Shown: piece by piece, positions 1 to 8,028 of the stretch | Layout: each line of letters begins with the position of its first letter | How positions within the stretch are numbered: position 1 is the stretch's first letter | DNA from: Alphaproteobacteria bacterium | Lineage (GTDB): Bacteria; Pseudomonadota; Alphaproteobacteria; UBA7879 | Direction of reading: 5' to 3' | DNA length: 64,000 nucleotides | Assembly (NCBI GenBank): GCA_002869105.1 | Contig: PKTP01000002.1 | Span: forward strand, 42,684-106,683 | The notes under the pieces: generated by a model | The model's database searches: none | What the model was told of the DNA's origin: nothing | What the model saw: the letters and a program-made list of their open reading frames with translations, nothing else | Made by a program: the position numbers and the translations under genes

Positions 1-96
1 GTTAAAAACAGCACAGGTGGCCACACCTTTGCGCAGATGATTAAAGCACACAATCAAAACGTCAAAAAATATCGTCTTCTTTCCACAGTAAAATAA
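1..96 (+). CDS. mltG: Endolytic murein transglycosylase MltG, C-terminal end only
   Basis: The window opens inside a gene. Frame 1 is open from the first base and gives 31 residues before TAA at 94-96. The tail contains GGHTF, then AHNQNVKKYR, which is the ending seen in MltG/YceG proteins (the E. coli protein ends with a GGHTF then HNKSV arrangement). MltG is an inner-membrane lytic transglycosylase that cleaves nascent glycan strands and sets their length. Only the last part of the catalytic YceG domain is visible, so the call rests on this short but characteristic tail. Confidence 0.72.
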   Translation, partial: VKNSTGGHTFAQMIKAHNQNVKKYRLLSTVK

Positions 97-170
97 AACT
101 CAGTTTTTTTCTCATTAGGGTTGAAATATTTCACAACAATCCCTATCTATGATTAAAACTAGAGTAATTT

Positions 171-1277
171 ATGAGATCTATTACATATTTATTATTGTCA
201 ATACTTTTGATTGCAGCTTTTTTATCTAAGGCAAATGACTTCGAAGATGCAGAGGGTTTTGTTATTTTGGATACAGCTGCCGTTCAGGCTGAAGAAGAAA
301 CGTACCTAGATGGCGATTGGACTGAAATAAATTCTTCAGACTGTGCAGGAGCCGGACAACTTTTGCCAACAGTTAACAGAGAATCATTCGTTCATTTTTC
401 TAAAGTACAAGAGGCCTGGCATTATGCAGATATGGCTTATAAAAGACAGTTCAGACCGGATCATAAGCAGGATATTTTTGAAGCAGAGCTTGCAAAAGGA
501 ACGAGCATAACCTTCTTTGGAGATAATCAAGGAATTGTCTTTACCAAAAAATGTGGATCTCTGGTTGTTGCCTATCAAGGAACAACAAACCTTAACGATC
601 TTATGACTGATCTCTCTTTTCGCGGCTATTATTCACAAAAAACTGGTCTTTCTGGACATTCTGGGTTTTTGAAAAGATATGAACAAACGAAAGATCAATT
701 GTTTTTAATTCTAGAAAGTATTGCGCAAGCACAAGGTAAAAAACTCATAGACTTAGATTTGCTTTTTACCGGGCATAGTTTAGGGGGTGCACTTGCACAA
801 ATTGCGGCAGCGGATGCTACTATTAACCACCAACTAGGGTCAGAGCTTATCACGTTTGCAGCGCCACGAGCCCTGTCAGTTACAAGTGTAGAGGATGCTC
901 TTTTGACAAACCGAATTATTAACCCCGTTCGAATCGTCAGTAAATATGATTATGTTCACGGAATTTTGCCCGAATTTTTGACTGGATATCGAGGGCTGGG
1001 GACAAAAATTACAGTCGGTTCTCTATCAGACATAAATCAAAGGTATAACCCTGCTTCAGCGCACAAAATGGGTGACTATGCATTGAACTTACCTGAATTA
1101 GAAAGCAGTATCGCCAGTTCAGTATATAAGGGTGAAACAGTTGAAGGTTGTTTAAATTTATCACGATATATGAAAGAAGATTCTTACCTGAGGCTGGCTA
1201 GGACAGTTGTTCACAGATATGGTGAAAACCCTGTCTTATTTGTGCTCAGCTGGGTCAGTGGGGGATGGCTTTCATAG
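171..1277 (+). CDS. Secreted class 3 (Lipase_3 family) lipase
   Basis: A 368-residue protein with a typical signal peptide (basic start, hydrophobic residues about 5-18). The nucleophile elbow GHSLGG lies at residues 201-206 (Ser203). Asp260 in VSKYDYVHG and His298 in SAHKMGDY complete a plausible Ser-Asp-His triad, and VVAYQGT near residue 133 resembles the oxyanion-side strand of fungal-type class 3 lipases. The family hydrolyses acylglycerols or phospholipids. Export implies action in the periplasm or outside the cell, possibly on host lipid if the organism is intracellular (inference). The ATG at 171 is used because the next upstream ATG (149) meets a stop at once. It is a single gene, converging on dnaE with no clear terminator between them. 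Confidence 0.82.
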   Translation: MRSITYLLLSILLIAAFLSKANDFEDAEGFVILDTAAVQAEEETYLDGDWTEINSSDCAGAGQLLPTVNRESFVHFSKVQEAWHYADMAYKRQFRPDHKQDIFEAELAKGTSITFFGDNQGIVFTKKCGSLVVAYQGTTNLNDLMTDLSFRGYYSQKTGLSGHSGFLKRYEQTKDQLFLILESIAQAQGKKLIDLDLLFTGHSLGGALAQIAAADATINHQLGSELITFAAPRALSVTSVEDALLTNRIINPVRIVSKYDYVHGILPEFLTGYRGLGTKITVGSLSDINQRYNPASAHKMGDYALNLPELESSIASSVYKGETVEGCLNLSRYMKEDSYLRLARTVVHRYGENPVLFVLSWVSGGWLS

Positions 1278-1322
1278 AGAGATAACTTTCCTTTTCTCAT
1301 AGTCGTTAGTCCTTAGACTGAT

Positions 1323-4300
1323 TCAACCTAGTTTAAGGGAAGCAACACCAGACACCTGATGCACATCTTCCAGTTGCTCCGGCTGTGCATCGACCTTGAT
1401 ACCGAGGTGGCATTCATACCCATTGTCAGGGGCTTGAATAATGATTCTGGGTTCAGTACCTGTATTGCTCTCAAGGAGGCTAAAGATTTCTTTGAGTTTT
1501 TGCCAATCTGTTTCTTCTTGGCAGTTAATTTCAATATGTTTCACAGTTTGGGCATTGGTTTTGGTGATGTCTGTTAAGGATTCTAGAATCAGGCGGTTTT
1601 GGCCTCCATCAGAGGAGCGAACCTTTGCTGCTATTTTAACCAACATCCCAGCTTCAATCAGGTCGGCATATTCGCGAAATTTTTCGCCAAAAAGAGCTGC
1701 CTCAAAGGTGCCAAATTCATCTGTTAAGGTTAGGAATGCAAACTTCTTCCCATTCTTTCCTGTCCTGGCTTGCTTGGCCGTGATCACACCTAGGAGTTGA
1801 ATGGTTTGATCAACGCGGCCCTCGATATTTTGACTGGTGGACGCATGGGGAAAGAGAGAGCGATAGCTTTGGATCGGGTGAGATGATAAGTAGAGTCCTA
1901 AGGCTTCATGCTCATTTTGAAGTTTTTCAATTTGATCCCACGCTTTAACAGGAGTAAGGGTTGGTTTTTGAATACTGGTTTCACTGGAAGAAAAGAGACT
2001 AATTTTTTGTTTTTCTTTGGCTTGTCTTTGGGTTGCGGCATACTCTAGAAGGATGTCGAGATTATCAAAGAGTAACTTTCGATTGGGTTCTATCTCATCA
2101 AACCCGCCTGCCATGATCAGCTTTTCAATCAATCTTTTGTTCACGACTTTGCCGCTGAGCCGGGAGGCAAAATCCCAAATGGATTTGAACGGCCCCTCTG
2201 CAGCACGATTGGTCACAAGCTCATCAACGGCATGTTCTCCAACTCCTTTAATAGCTGCTATGGCATAGCTCATTTTATCCCCTTCAACGCTGAACATAAC
2301 ATCAGAATGATTGACGCTGGGGGGGAGAATATCAATCCCCATGGCTTGGCACTCTTGTCGATATAGCGTGAGCTTATCGGTGTTGGCATGATCATAGGTC
2401 ATGAGGGCTGTCATGAATTCAACAGGATAATTGGCTTTTAAATAGGCGGTTTGATAGGCTAATAAGGCATACGGCGCCGAGTGCGATTTGTTAAACCCAT
2501 AGCCTGCAAACTTCGCCATTTGATCAAATACTTGATTCGCTACTTCCTCAGAAACTTTATTAGCAATGGCTCCTTTAACAAAAATCTCACGCTGGGCATC
2601 CATTTCAGATTTTATCTTTTTCCCCATGGCTCGGCGGAGGAGATCAGCAGCGCCCATGCTATATCCCCCCATTTTTTGAGCGATTTGCATCACTTGCTCT
2701 TGATACACCATCACCCCAAAGCTAGATTCTAAAATTTCTTGTAGCATGGGGTGGGGGATATGAATTTCTTCATGGCCATGTTTACAAGCAAGATAACGCG
2801 GGATGTCATCCATGGGGCCAGGGCGATAAAGAGCAACCAGTGTTGTAATTTCTTCAAAGCGATCAGGCGCAAGTTTCTGCAGCACATCACGCATTCCCGT
2901 GCTCTCGAGTTGGAACACACCTGTTGTTTGGATGCTCTGTAGCAGTTTGTAGGTTTTGGGATCATCTAAGGGCAGGAGGCTGATCTCGAAGTTTTTATCA
3001 TGTTTTTCGCGAATAAAATCAGCCGCTTTCTCAATAATGCTGAGTGTTTTGAGGCCTAAGAAGTCGAACTTGACCAGGCCAGCTTGTTCAACGAGTTTAA
3101 AGCTAAACTGGGTAACGGCCATGTCTGATTTGGGATCGCGATAGAGAGGGATGACATCGCTTAAGTTTCGATCCCCAATGATTAGGCCTGCCGCATGGGA
3201 AGAGGCATGTCGATAAAGTCCTTCAAGTTTGAGGGCTGTTGCAAGCAGTTTTTGAACATCTGGTTCGTTTTTAGCCAGGCGCCGTAACACAGGATCCTTG
3301 TCTAAGACTTCCTGCAATGTCAGGGGGTCTGCTGGATTGTTTGGAATCATTTTACACAAGCGGTCAACTTGACCATAAGGCATTTGTAAAACGCGGCCGA
3401 CATCTCGTACAACAGCGCGCGCTTGTAATTTACCAAAGGTAATAATTTGAGCAACCTGATTGGCGGCATATTTCTCTTTAACATATTGGATGACTTCATC
3501 ACGGCGATCTTGGCAAAAATCGATATCGAAGTCGGGCATGGACACCCGCTCTGGATTTAAAAAGCGTTCAAAAAGAAGATTGAATCGTATGGGATCAATA
3601 TCTGTAATGGTTAAGGACCAGGCTGCCAGTGATCCTGCACCTGACCCACGACCAGGACCGACAGGTATTTTTTGTTTTTTAGCCCACTGAATAAAATCAG
3701 CAACAATCAGGAAGTAACCATCAAAGCCCATTTGATTGATGATCTTAAGTTCATGTTCAAGCCGATCTTCATAGGACTTTTTAATTTCACTTTTTTCTTC
3801 AGGGGTGTGGGTGTCTGTGAAAACCAGTGTTTCAAGTCTAATTTTTAGCCCTTCGAAGCACTGGCGACGCATTTCTTCTGGTTCAGGCAAGCCCGAACTG
3901 CTCTCAAATCGTGGCAGCATTGGATCCGCCGTTTGGACATGAAAAGCGCATTTTTGTGCGATGAGCGCTGTATTTTCCAGCGCCTCGGGTAAATCCTCAA
4001 AGAGCTGTGTCATTTGAGATTGTGATTTAAAATAAGACTCAGGGGAAACAGTGCGTTTGTCTTCGCTGTGGATATATGTTCCATCAGAAATACACATCAA
4101 AACGGTATGAGCTTCGTGCATCGAGGGTGTCAGGAAATAATAGGGATTGGTTGCGACGATGGGGATAGATTTTTTCTGCGCTTGTTCCAATATAAAAGGT
4201 TCAGCCTTGACTTCTTCTAGGTACCCTTGGCGCGTTAACTCAAGATAGAATTGATCAGCAAAAATCTCTTTTAAGAGGTCGATGTAACTTTCTGCTTCTT

Positions 4301-4766
4301 TTAAATTACCCTCATTTATAAGCCGTGTAATAGCCCCTTTCGTGCTGGCAGATAAGCAGATTAAACTGGCATGATAAGTTTTTAATTGCTCAAAAGTAAC
4401 ATGAGGAACTTCATTAATGGCAACGTCTAAATGGGCCTGACTGACAAGTTTAATTAAGTTCTTATATCCTTGTTCGCTCTGAACCAGAAGAACAAGCGTA
4501 TCAAAATGTTGAGGGGTTGCTGTATCTTTTATGGAGGTTGGTCTTTTGACCAGCAGTTCTGCACCGATGATCGGTTGGATACCTTGCTTGATCGCGAGTT
4601 GAGAAAACTCTAAAGCACCAAATAAATTGTTGTGATCTGTGACAGCGACTGCTGGTATTTTTTCTTCTTTGGTGAGCTCTATGATTTTCTTTAGTTTGAG
4701 CGTGGATTCGAGCAATGAATAATCTGAGTGGGCCCTAAGATGAATGAAGGGGTTCTTTAGCTCCAT
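1323..4766 (-). CDS. dnaE: DNA polymerase III subunit alpha
   Basis: A 1147-residue replicative polymerase subunit, normal length for DnaE1. The N-terminal PHP domain starts with LRAHSDYSLLES. The polymerase active-site strand PDFDIDF lies near residues 409-415 and carries the catalytic Asp residues, with VGPGRGSGAGSL just before it. A helix-hairpin-helix region (GVGEHAVDEL) and a C-terminal OB-fold (QLLGVITAKQARTGKNG) follow. It catalyses 5'-3' synthesis in the replisome core with the beta clamp and DnaX loader (dnaX lies at 49.9 kb). The start codon overlaps the 3' end of lolD by 10 bases, so dnaE is the last gene of the lpt/lol operon and is probably translationally coupled. The reading frame is intact over 3.4 kb. 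Confidence 0.97.
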   Translation of the reverse strand: MELKNPFIHLRAHSDYSLLESTLKLKKIIELTKEEKIPAVAVTDHNNLFGALEFSQLAIKQGIQPIIGAELLVKRPTSIKDTATPQHFDTLVLLVQSEQGYKNLIKLVSQAHLDVAINEVPHVTFEQLKTYHASLICLSASTKGAITRLINEGNLKEAESYIDLLKEIFADQFYLELTRQGYLEEVKAEPFILEQAQKKSIPIVATNPYYFLTPSMHEAHTVLMCISDGTYIHSEDKRTVSPESYFKSQSQMTQLFEDLPEALENTALIAQKCAFHVQTADPMLPRFESSSGLPEPEEMRRQCFEGLKIRLETLVFTDTHTPEEKSEIKKSYEDRLEHELKIINQMGFDGYFLIVADFIQWAKKQKIPVGPGRGSGAGSLAAWSLTITDIDPIRFNLLFERFLNPERVSMPDFDIDFCQDRRDEVIQYVKEKYAANQVAQIITFGKLQARAVVRDVGRVLQMPYGQVDRLCKMIPNNPADPLTLQEVLDKDPVLRRLAKNEPDVQKLLATALKLEGLYRHASSHAAGLIIGDRNLSDVIPLYRDPKSDMAVTQFSFKLVEQAGLVKFDFLGLKTLSIIEKAADFIREKHDKNFEISLLPLDDPKTYKLLQSIQTTGVFQLESTGMRDVLQKLAPDRFEEITTLVALYRPGPMDDIPRYLACKHGHEEIHIPHPMLQEILESSFGVMVYQEQVMQIAQKMGGYSMGAADLLRRAMGKKIKSEMDAQREIFVKGAIANKVSEEVANQVFDQMAKFAGYGFNKSHSAPYALLAYQTAYLKANYPVEFMTALMTYDHANTDKLTLYRQECQAMGIDILPPSVNHSDVMFSVEGDKMSYAIAAIKGVGEHAVDELVTNRAAEGPFKSIWDFASRLSGKVVNKRLIEKLIMAGGFDEIEPNRKLLFDNLDILLEYAATQRQAKEKQKISLFSSSETSIQKPTLTPVKAWDQIEKLQNEHEALGLYLSSHPIQSYRSLFPHASTSQNIEGRVDQTIQLLGVITAKQARTGKNGKKFAFLTLTDEFGTFEAALFGEKFREYADLIEAGMLVKIAAKVRSSDGGQNRLILESLTDITKTNAQTVKHIEINCQEETDWQKLKEIFSLLESNTGTEPRIIIQAPDNGYECHLGIKVDAQPEQLEDVHQVSGVASLKLG

Positions 4767-5467
4767 GGGGCCAAAATCCCATTCTTAAGTTGATAGGTTT
4801 GGTCCATGCGTGCCAGTAAACTTTGATTGTGTGAGACCATTAATAGAGATGTTTTTTCTTGCTTGATTGTTTGAAGAAGCAATTCAAAAACCTCACTGGC
4901 ATTTTTTTCATCTAGATTTCCAGTTGGCTCATCGGCAAGGAGGATCTTAGGCTTGTTCGCTAAAGCCCTTGCGATGGCCACCCGCTGCCTTTCACCCCCG
5001 GATAGATGCTGAGGGTATTGATTAAGACGGTGACTCATATCCACAGCGTTTAATAAATAATGGGCTCGTTCTGTTTGTTCACTGCGTGAAAGCGTGGACA
5101 AAAGCCGCATCGGGGCCATGATATTTTCAAGGGCTGTAAAGTCAGATAATAGATGATGAAATTGAAAAATAAATCCTATAGACGCCAGACGGAGTTGAGA
5201 AAGGCTTTGGTCTGATGCTTTTTGAAATGCCTTACCTTGTTGGATTTGATGGCGGCCAATTTGAATGAATCCGTGATCTGCCGCATCCAGTAAGCCTGCT
5301 ATGTTTAACAACGTAGATTTTCCGCAGCCAGAGGGCCCCATAAGGCCCATGGATGTATTGGGACCAATGGCGAGGTTAATATTGTTGAGTATTTTTATTT
5401 CTTGGCCAGCAATGGCATAGCTTTTATTGATGTTGTGCAGACTAAGAACGGGCTGGGCTTTACTCAT
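4757..5467 (-). CDS. lolD: Lipoprotein-releasing system ATP-binding protein LolD
   Basis: ABC ATPase of 236 residues that powers release of lipoproteins from the inner membrane to LolA. Walker A GPSGCGKST, the Q-loop region FIFQFHHLL, signature LSGGERQRVAIARAL, Walker B ILLADEPTGNLDE and the H-loop VSHN are all present. The ORF can be extended to a TTG at 5482, but the ATG at 5467 has GAGG nine bases upstream and gives the usual LolD N terminus, so it is preferred. It overlaps the end of the LolC-like permease by 8 bases and the start of dnaE by 10. Together with the permease it forms the Lol exporter. Confidence 0.93.
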   Translation of the reverse strand: MSKAQPVLSLHNINKSYAIAGQEIKILNNINLAIGPNTSMGLMGPSGCGKSTLLNIAGLLDAADHGFIQIGRHQIQQGKAFQKASDQSLSQLRLASIGFIFQFHHLLSDFTALENIMAPMRLLSTLSRSEQTERAHYLLNAVDMSHRLNQYPQHLSGGERQRVAIARALANKPKILLADEPTGNLDEKNASEVFELLLQTIKQEKTSLLMVSHNQSLLARMDQTYQLKNGILAPWS

Positions 5468-6710
5468 ATCGAATGGCCTCAACAGGATTCAATTTCTTAA
5501 CGCGCCAGACAGGATAGAAGGTGCTTAGCAAAGTAAAAACAATAGATATGCCAGCGATCTTTAAAACTGTTAATGGTTGAATTTCAACCGGAAGGCGGGT
5601 GAGGTAATAAATTTCTTCATCAAAAATTGTTGTGCCTGTGATTGATTGCAAGAACTGTCTTATATCTTCAAGATAGTGACCGATGAGAAGCGCTAATCCA
5701 ACGCCAAGGCCTGTCCCAAGAAAGCCAATCAAAAGGCCAATATATAAAAAAATGATCGCAATCTGATTTTTGGTGAGGCCTATTGCTCTGAGAATGCCAA
5801 TGTCTCTGGTTTTATCGCGCAGGAGCATGGTCAATCCAGTTGTGATATTAAAGGCCGCAATCAAAATAATGAGAGACAGAACAATAAACATGACATTCTT
5901 TTCAACGACGAGGGCTGCGAAAAATAATTTATTCCTTTGTTGCCAATCCAATTGATGAAGACCTGTCTGTTTTAACATGTTTCTTATTTTACTTTTAAGG
6001 GGGGGTAATCTTTCAGGATCTGGACCGTTTACCTCAATCAGCGATACACTCTCTTGAAGGCTGAAGAAACGTTGCGCAGATTTGAGGGAGGTGATGAGAA
6101 AAAGTTTATTATAATCACTCTTACCAGAATCAAAGACGCCGCCAATCGTAAATGTTTTTTGTTTGGGTGCTAATCCAAAGGGTGTTTTTTGACCCTGGGG
6201 GGACATAACTTTAACTCGATCACCAACGGTTAGGAAAAGCTGGCGAGCAAGCTGTTTGCCGATAAGAATGGTATCCTCAGCATTTAAAATAGAGAGAGCA
6301 TTGCCTTGAATAATTTTTTTTGAGAGCGTATTCAAATGTGTAAAATCATCCTGACAATACCCCCGGATCAAGACCCCGTATGATGATCTGGGCATGATCA
6401 GCAGGCCTTGTCCTTCCACAACGGGTAAAGCCGATGTGACTTCAGGCTGTTGATTGAGCTTTTCAACGAGATTTGAATACTGATGAATCCTATCTGTTGA
6501 GCTTAGGATGGTTACGTGGGCATTGAAAGAAAGGATTTTATCTAATAGCTGCTTGTGAAAGCCGGTCATGACACCCATGACAAGGATCAGAACAGCAATG
6601 CCAAGCGCTGTTCCAATAAATGAAAAAAGAGTCATGAATGATACAAAGCTGGTACCACCCTTCCGGCCAGTAAGATAGCGCCATGCAATGGTTAAAAGAA
6701 ATGGATTCAT
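5460..6710 (-). CDS. lolC: Lipoprotein-releasing ABC transporter permease (LolC/LolE family)
   Basis: A 416-residue inner-membrane protein with one N-terminal membrane segment (about 20-45), a large periplasmic MacB_PCD-type domain and three C-terminal membrane segments, the FtsX topology of LolC/LolE. The motif RDIGILRAIGLTKNQI is the FtsX-family coupling helix that contacts the ATPase. There is only one permease gene here, so it may act as a homodimer as in LolF-type systems (inference). The longest frame starts at TTG 6737 inside proS. The ATG at 6710, five bases after the proS stop, aligns with the family start (MNPFLLTIAWRYL) and is chosen. Confidence 0.9.
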   Translation of the reverse strand: MNPFLLTIAWRYLTGRKGGTSFVSFMTLFSFIGTALGIAVLILVMGVMTGFHKQLLDKILSFNAHVTILSSTDRIHQYSNLVEKLNQQPEVTSALPVVEGQGLLIMPRSSYGVLIRGYCQDDFTHLNTLSKKIIQGNALSILNAEDTILIGKQLARQLFLTVGDRVKVMSPQGQKTPFGLAPKQKTFTIGGVFDSGKSDYNKLFLITSLKSAQRFFSLQESVSLIEVNGPDPERLPPLKSKIRNMLKQTGLHQLDWQQRNKLFFAALVVEKNVMFIVLSLIILIAAFNITTGLTMLLRDKTRDIGILRAIGLTKNQIAIIFLYIGLLIGFLGTGLGVGLALLIGHYLEDIRQFLQSITGTTIFDEEIYYLTRLPVEIQPLTVLKIAGISIVFTLLSTFYPVWRVKKLNPVEAIRYE

Positions 6711-6714
6711 GCAT

Positions 6715-8028
6715 TTAACCATAGCGTTGACGGGCAACTTCTTGACTAAGTTTATGACTCAGAAAATTAAGAGCGGCTTCAAAGGAAAGATCTTGACGGT
6801 GTCCCGTTTCACGCTCTTTGATTTCAACCTCTCCTTTGGTGAGGGACTTAGGCCCAATGATCATTTGATAAGGAAGCCCTATCAAGTCCATGCGATTAAA
6901 TTTATTGCCAGGGCTTTCATCTGTATCATCATAGAGAACTTCTGCTCCCATATTCCGAAGTTTTTGATATAAGTTTTCACTTTCTCTTAAAACCTCAGCA
7001 TTTTTCATTCCCAAAGAGATGAGTCCAACATCAAACGGGGCTAAGCTAAGCGGCCATTTAATACCGTGCTCATCATGGCTGGCTTCAATGGATGCTGCAA
7101 CCACCCGACCAACACCAATACCATAGGAGCTTCCAAGAGGGTATGTGGGGCGCCCTTCTTGTGTTGTGACGGCGGTATCTAAGATTTTAGTATATTTGTC
7201 GGCGAAATAAAAAATATGACCCACTTCAATGCCACGGGCTTGATTTAATTCGATCGTTTGTTTGGACGGATCATGAATTTCTTCTTCGGCGGCGTATAAA
7301 TTAAGAAGCTCTTCCACTGCGTCATCTTGGCTTAGGTCCAAAGAATCATAGCGTGGATCATAGTAAAGTGTGCTTTCACCCGTTCCAGCAATAATATGAA
7401 ATTCGTGACTTAAATCGCCCCCTATCGGACCAGTTGGCGCTTTAACTGGGATCACTTTCAAGCCCATTGTGGCAAAAATTTTGACATAGGTTTTAAGGAA
7501 GAGCCAATAAGTTTCCTCAGCTTCTTGGGGCGTTAAGTCAAAGGAGTAGCCATCTTTCATTAAGAATTCTCTCCCCCGCATCACACCAAATCTTGGACGA
7601 ATTTCATCACGAAACTTCCATTGTATTTGAAACAGTCGGCACGGAAGTTGCTTATAGCTTTTAATCGCGCGACCAAAGATTTCTGTGACCATATCTTCAT
7701 TGGTTGGGCCATATAAAAGCTCTCGATTGTGGCGATCAAAAAACCGTAAGGTCTCTGGCCCATAAGCATCATAACGCCCTGTTTTGCGCCATAAGTCAGC
7801 AGGTTGAACAGTTGGCATTAAAAGTTCATGACAATTGATTGAGCTCATCCCCACTCTAATAAAATTTTCAACTTTTTTTAGGACGCGCAAACCAAGAGGA
7901 AGCCAGCTGTATAAGCCAGCTGCTTCGGCATTAATCATGCCTGTTTGGAGCATAAGTTGGTGTGATAGGATTTGCGCCTCTTGGGGCTTGTTGCGTTGAA
8001 TAGGGAGAAAAAAGTTTGTTAGTTTCAC
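6715..8028 (-). CDS. proS: Prolyl-tRNA synthetase, short alphaproteobacterial type
   Basis: Class II aminoacyl-tRNA synthetase of 437 residues that charges tRNA-Pro. Motif 2 (FRDEIRPRFGVMRGREFLMKD) and motif 3 (GIGVGRVVAASIEA) are visible, followed by the anticodon-binding domain (DVGLISLGMKN onward). At 437 residues it lacks the roughly 180-residue editing INS domain of the E. coli enzyme (572 residues), as is typical of alphaproteobacterial ProS, where editing is done in trans. Translation starts at GTG 8028, which overlaps the lptD TGA in a GTGA junction, so it is coupled to lptD. It sits between LPS- and lipoprotein-transport genes. Confidence 0.95.
   Translation of the reverse strand: MKLTNFFLPIQRNKPQEAQILSHQLMLQTGMINAEAAGLYSWLPLGLRVLKKVENFIRVGMSSINCHELLMPTVQPADLWRKTGRYDAYGPETLRFFDRHNRELLYGPTNEDMVTEIFGRAIKSYKQLPCRLFQIQWKFRDEIRPRFGVMRGREFLMKDGYSFDLTPQEAEETYWLFLKTYVKIFATMGLKVIPVKAPTGPIGGDLSHEFHIIAGTGESTLYYDPRYDSLDLSQDDAVEELLNLYAAEEEIHDPSKQTIELNQARGIEVGHIFYFADKYTKILDTAVTTQEGRPTYPLGSSYGIGVGRVVAASIEASHDEHGIKWPLSLAPFDVGLISLGMKNAEVLRESENLYQKLRNMGAEVLYDDTDESPGNKFNRMDLIGLPYQMIIGPKSLTKGEVEIKERETGHRQDLSFEAALNFLSHKLSQEVARQRYG

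Noticed and set aside
4757..5482. TTG start for lolD at 5482
   Set aside because: ATG 5467 has a better ribosome site and matches the family start.
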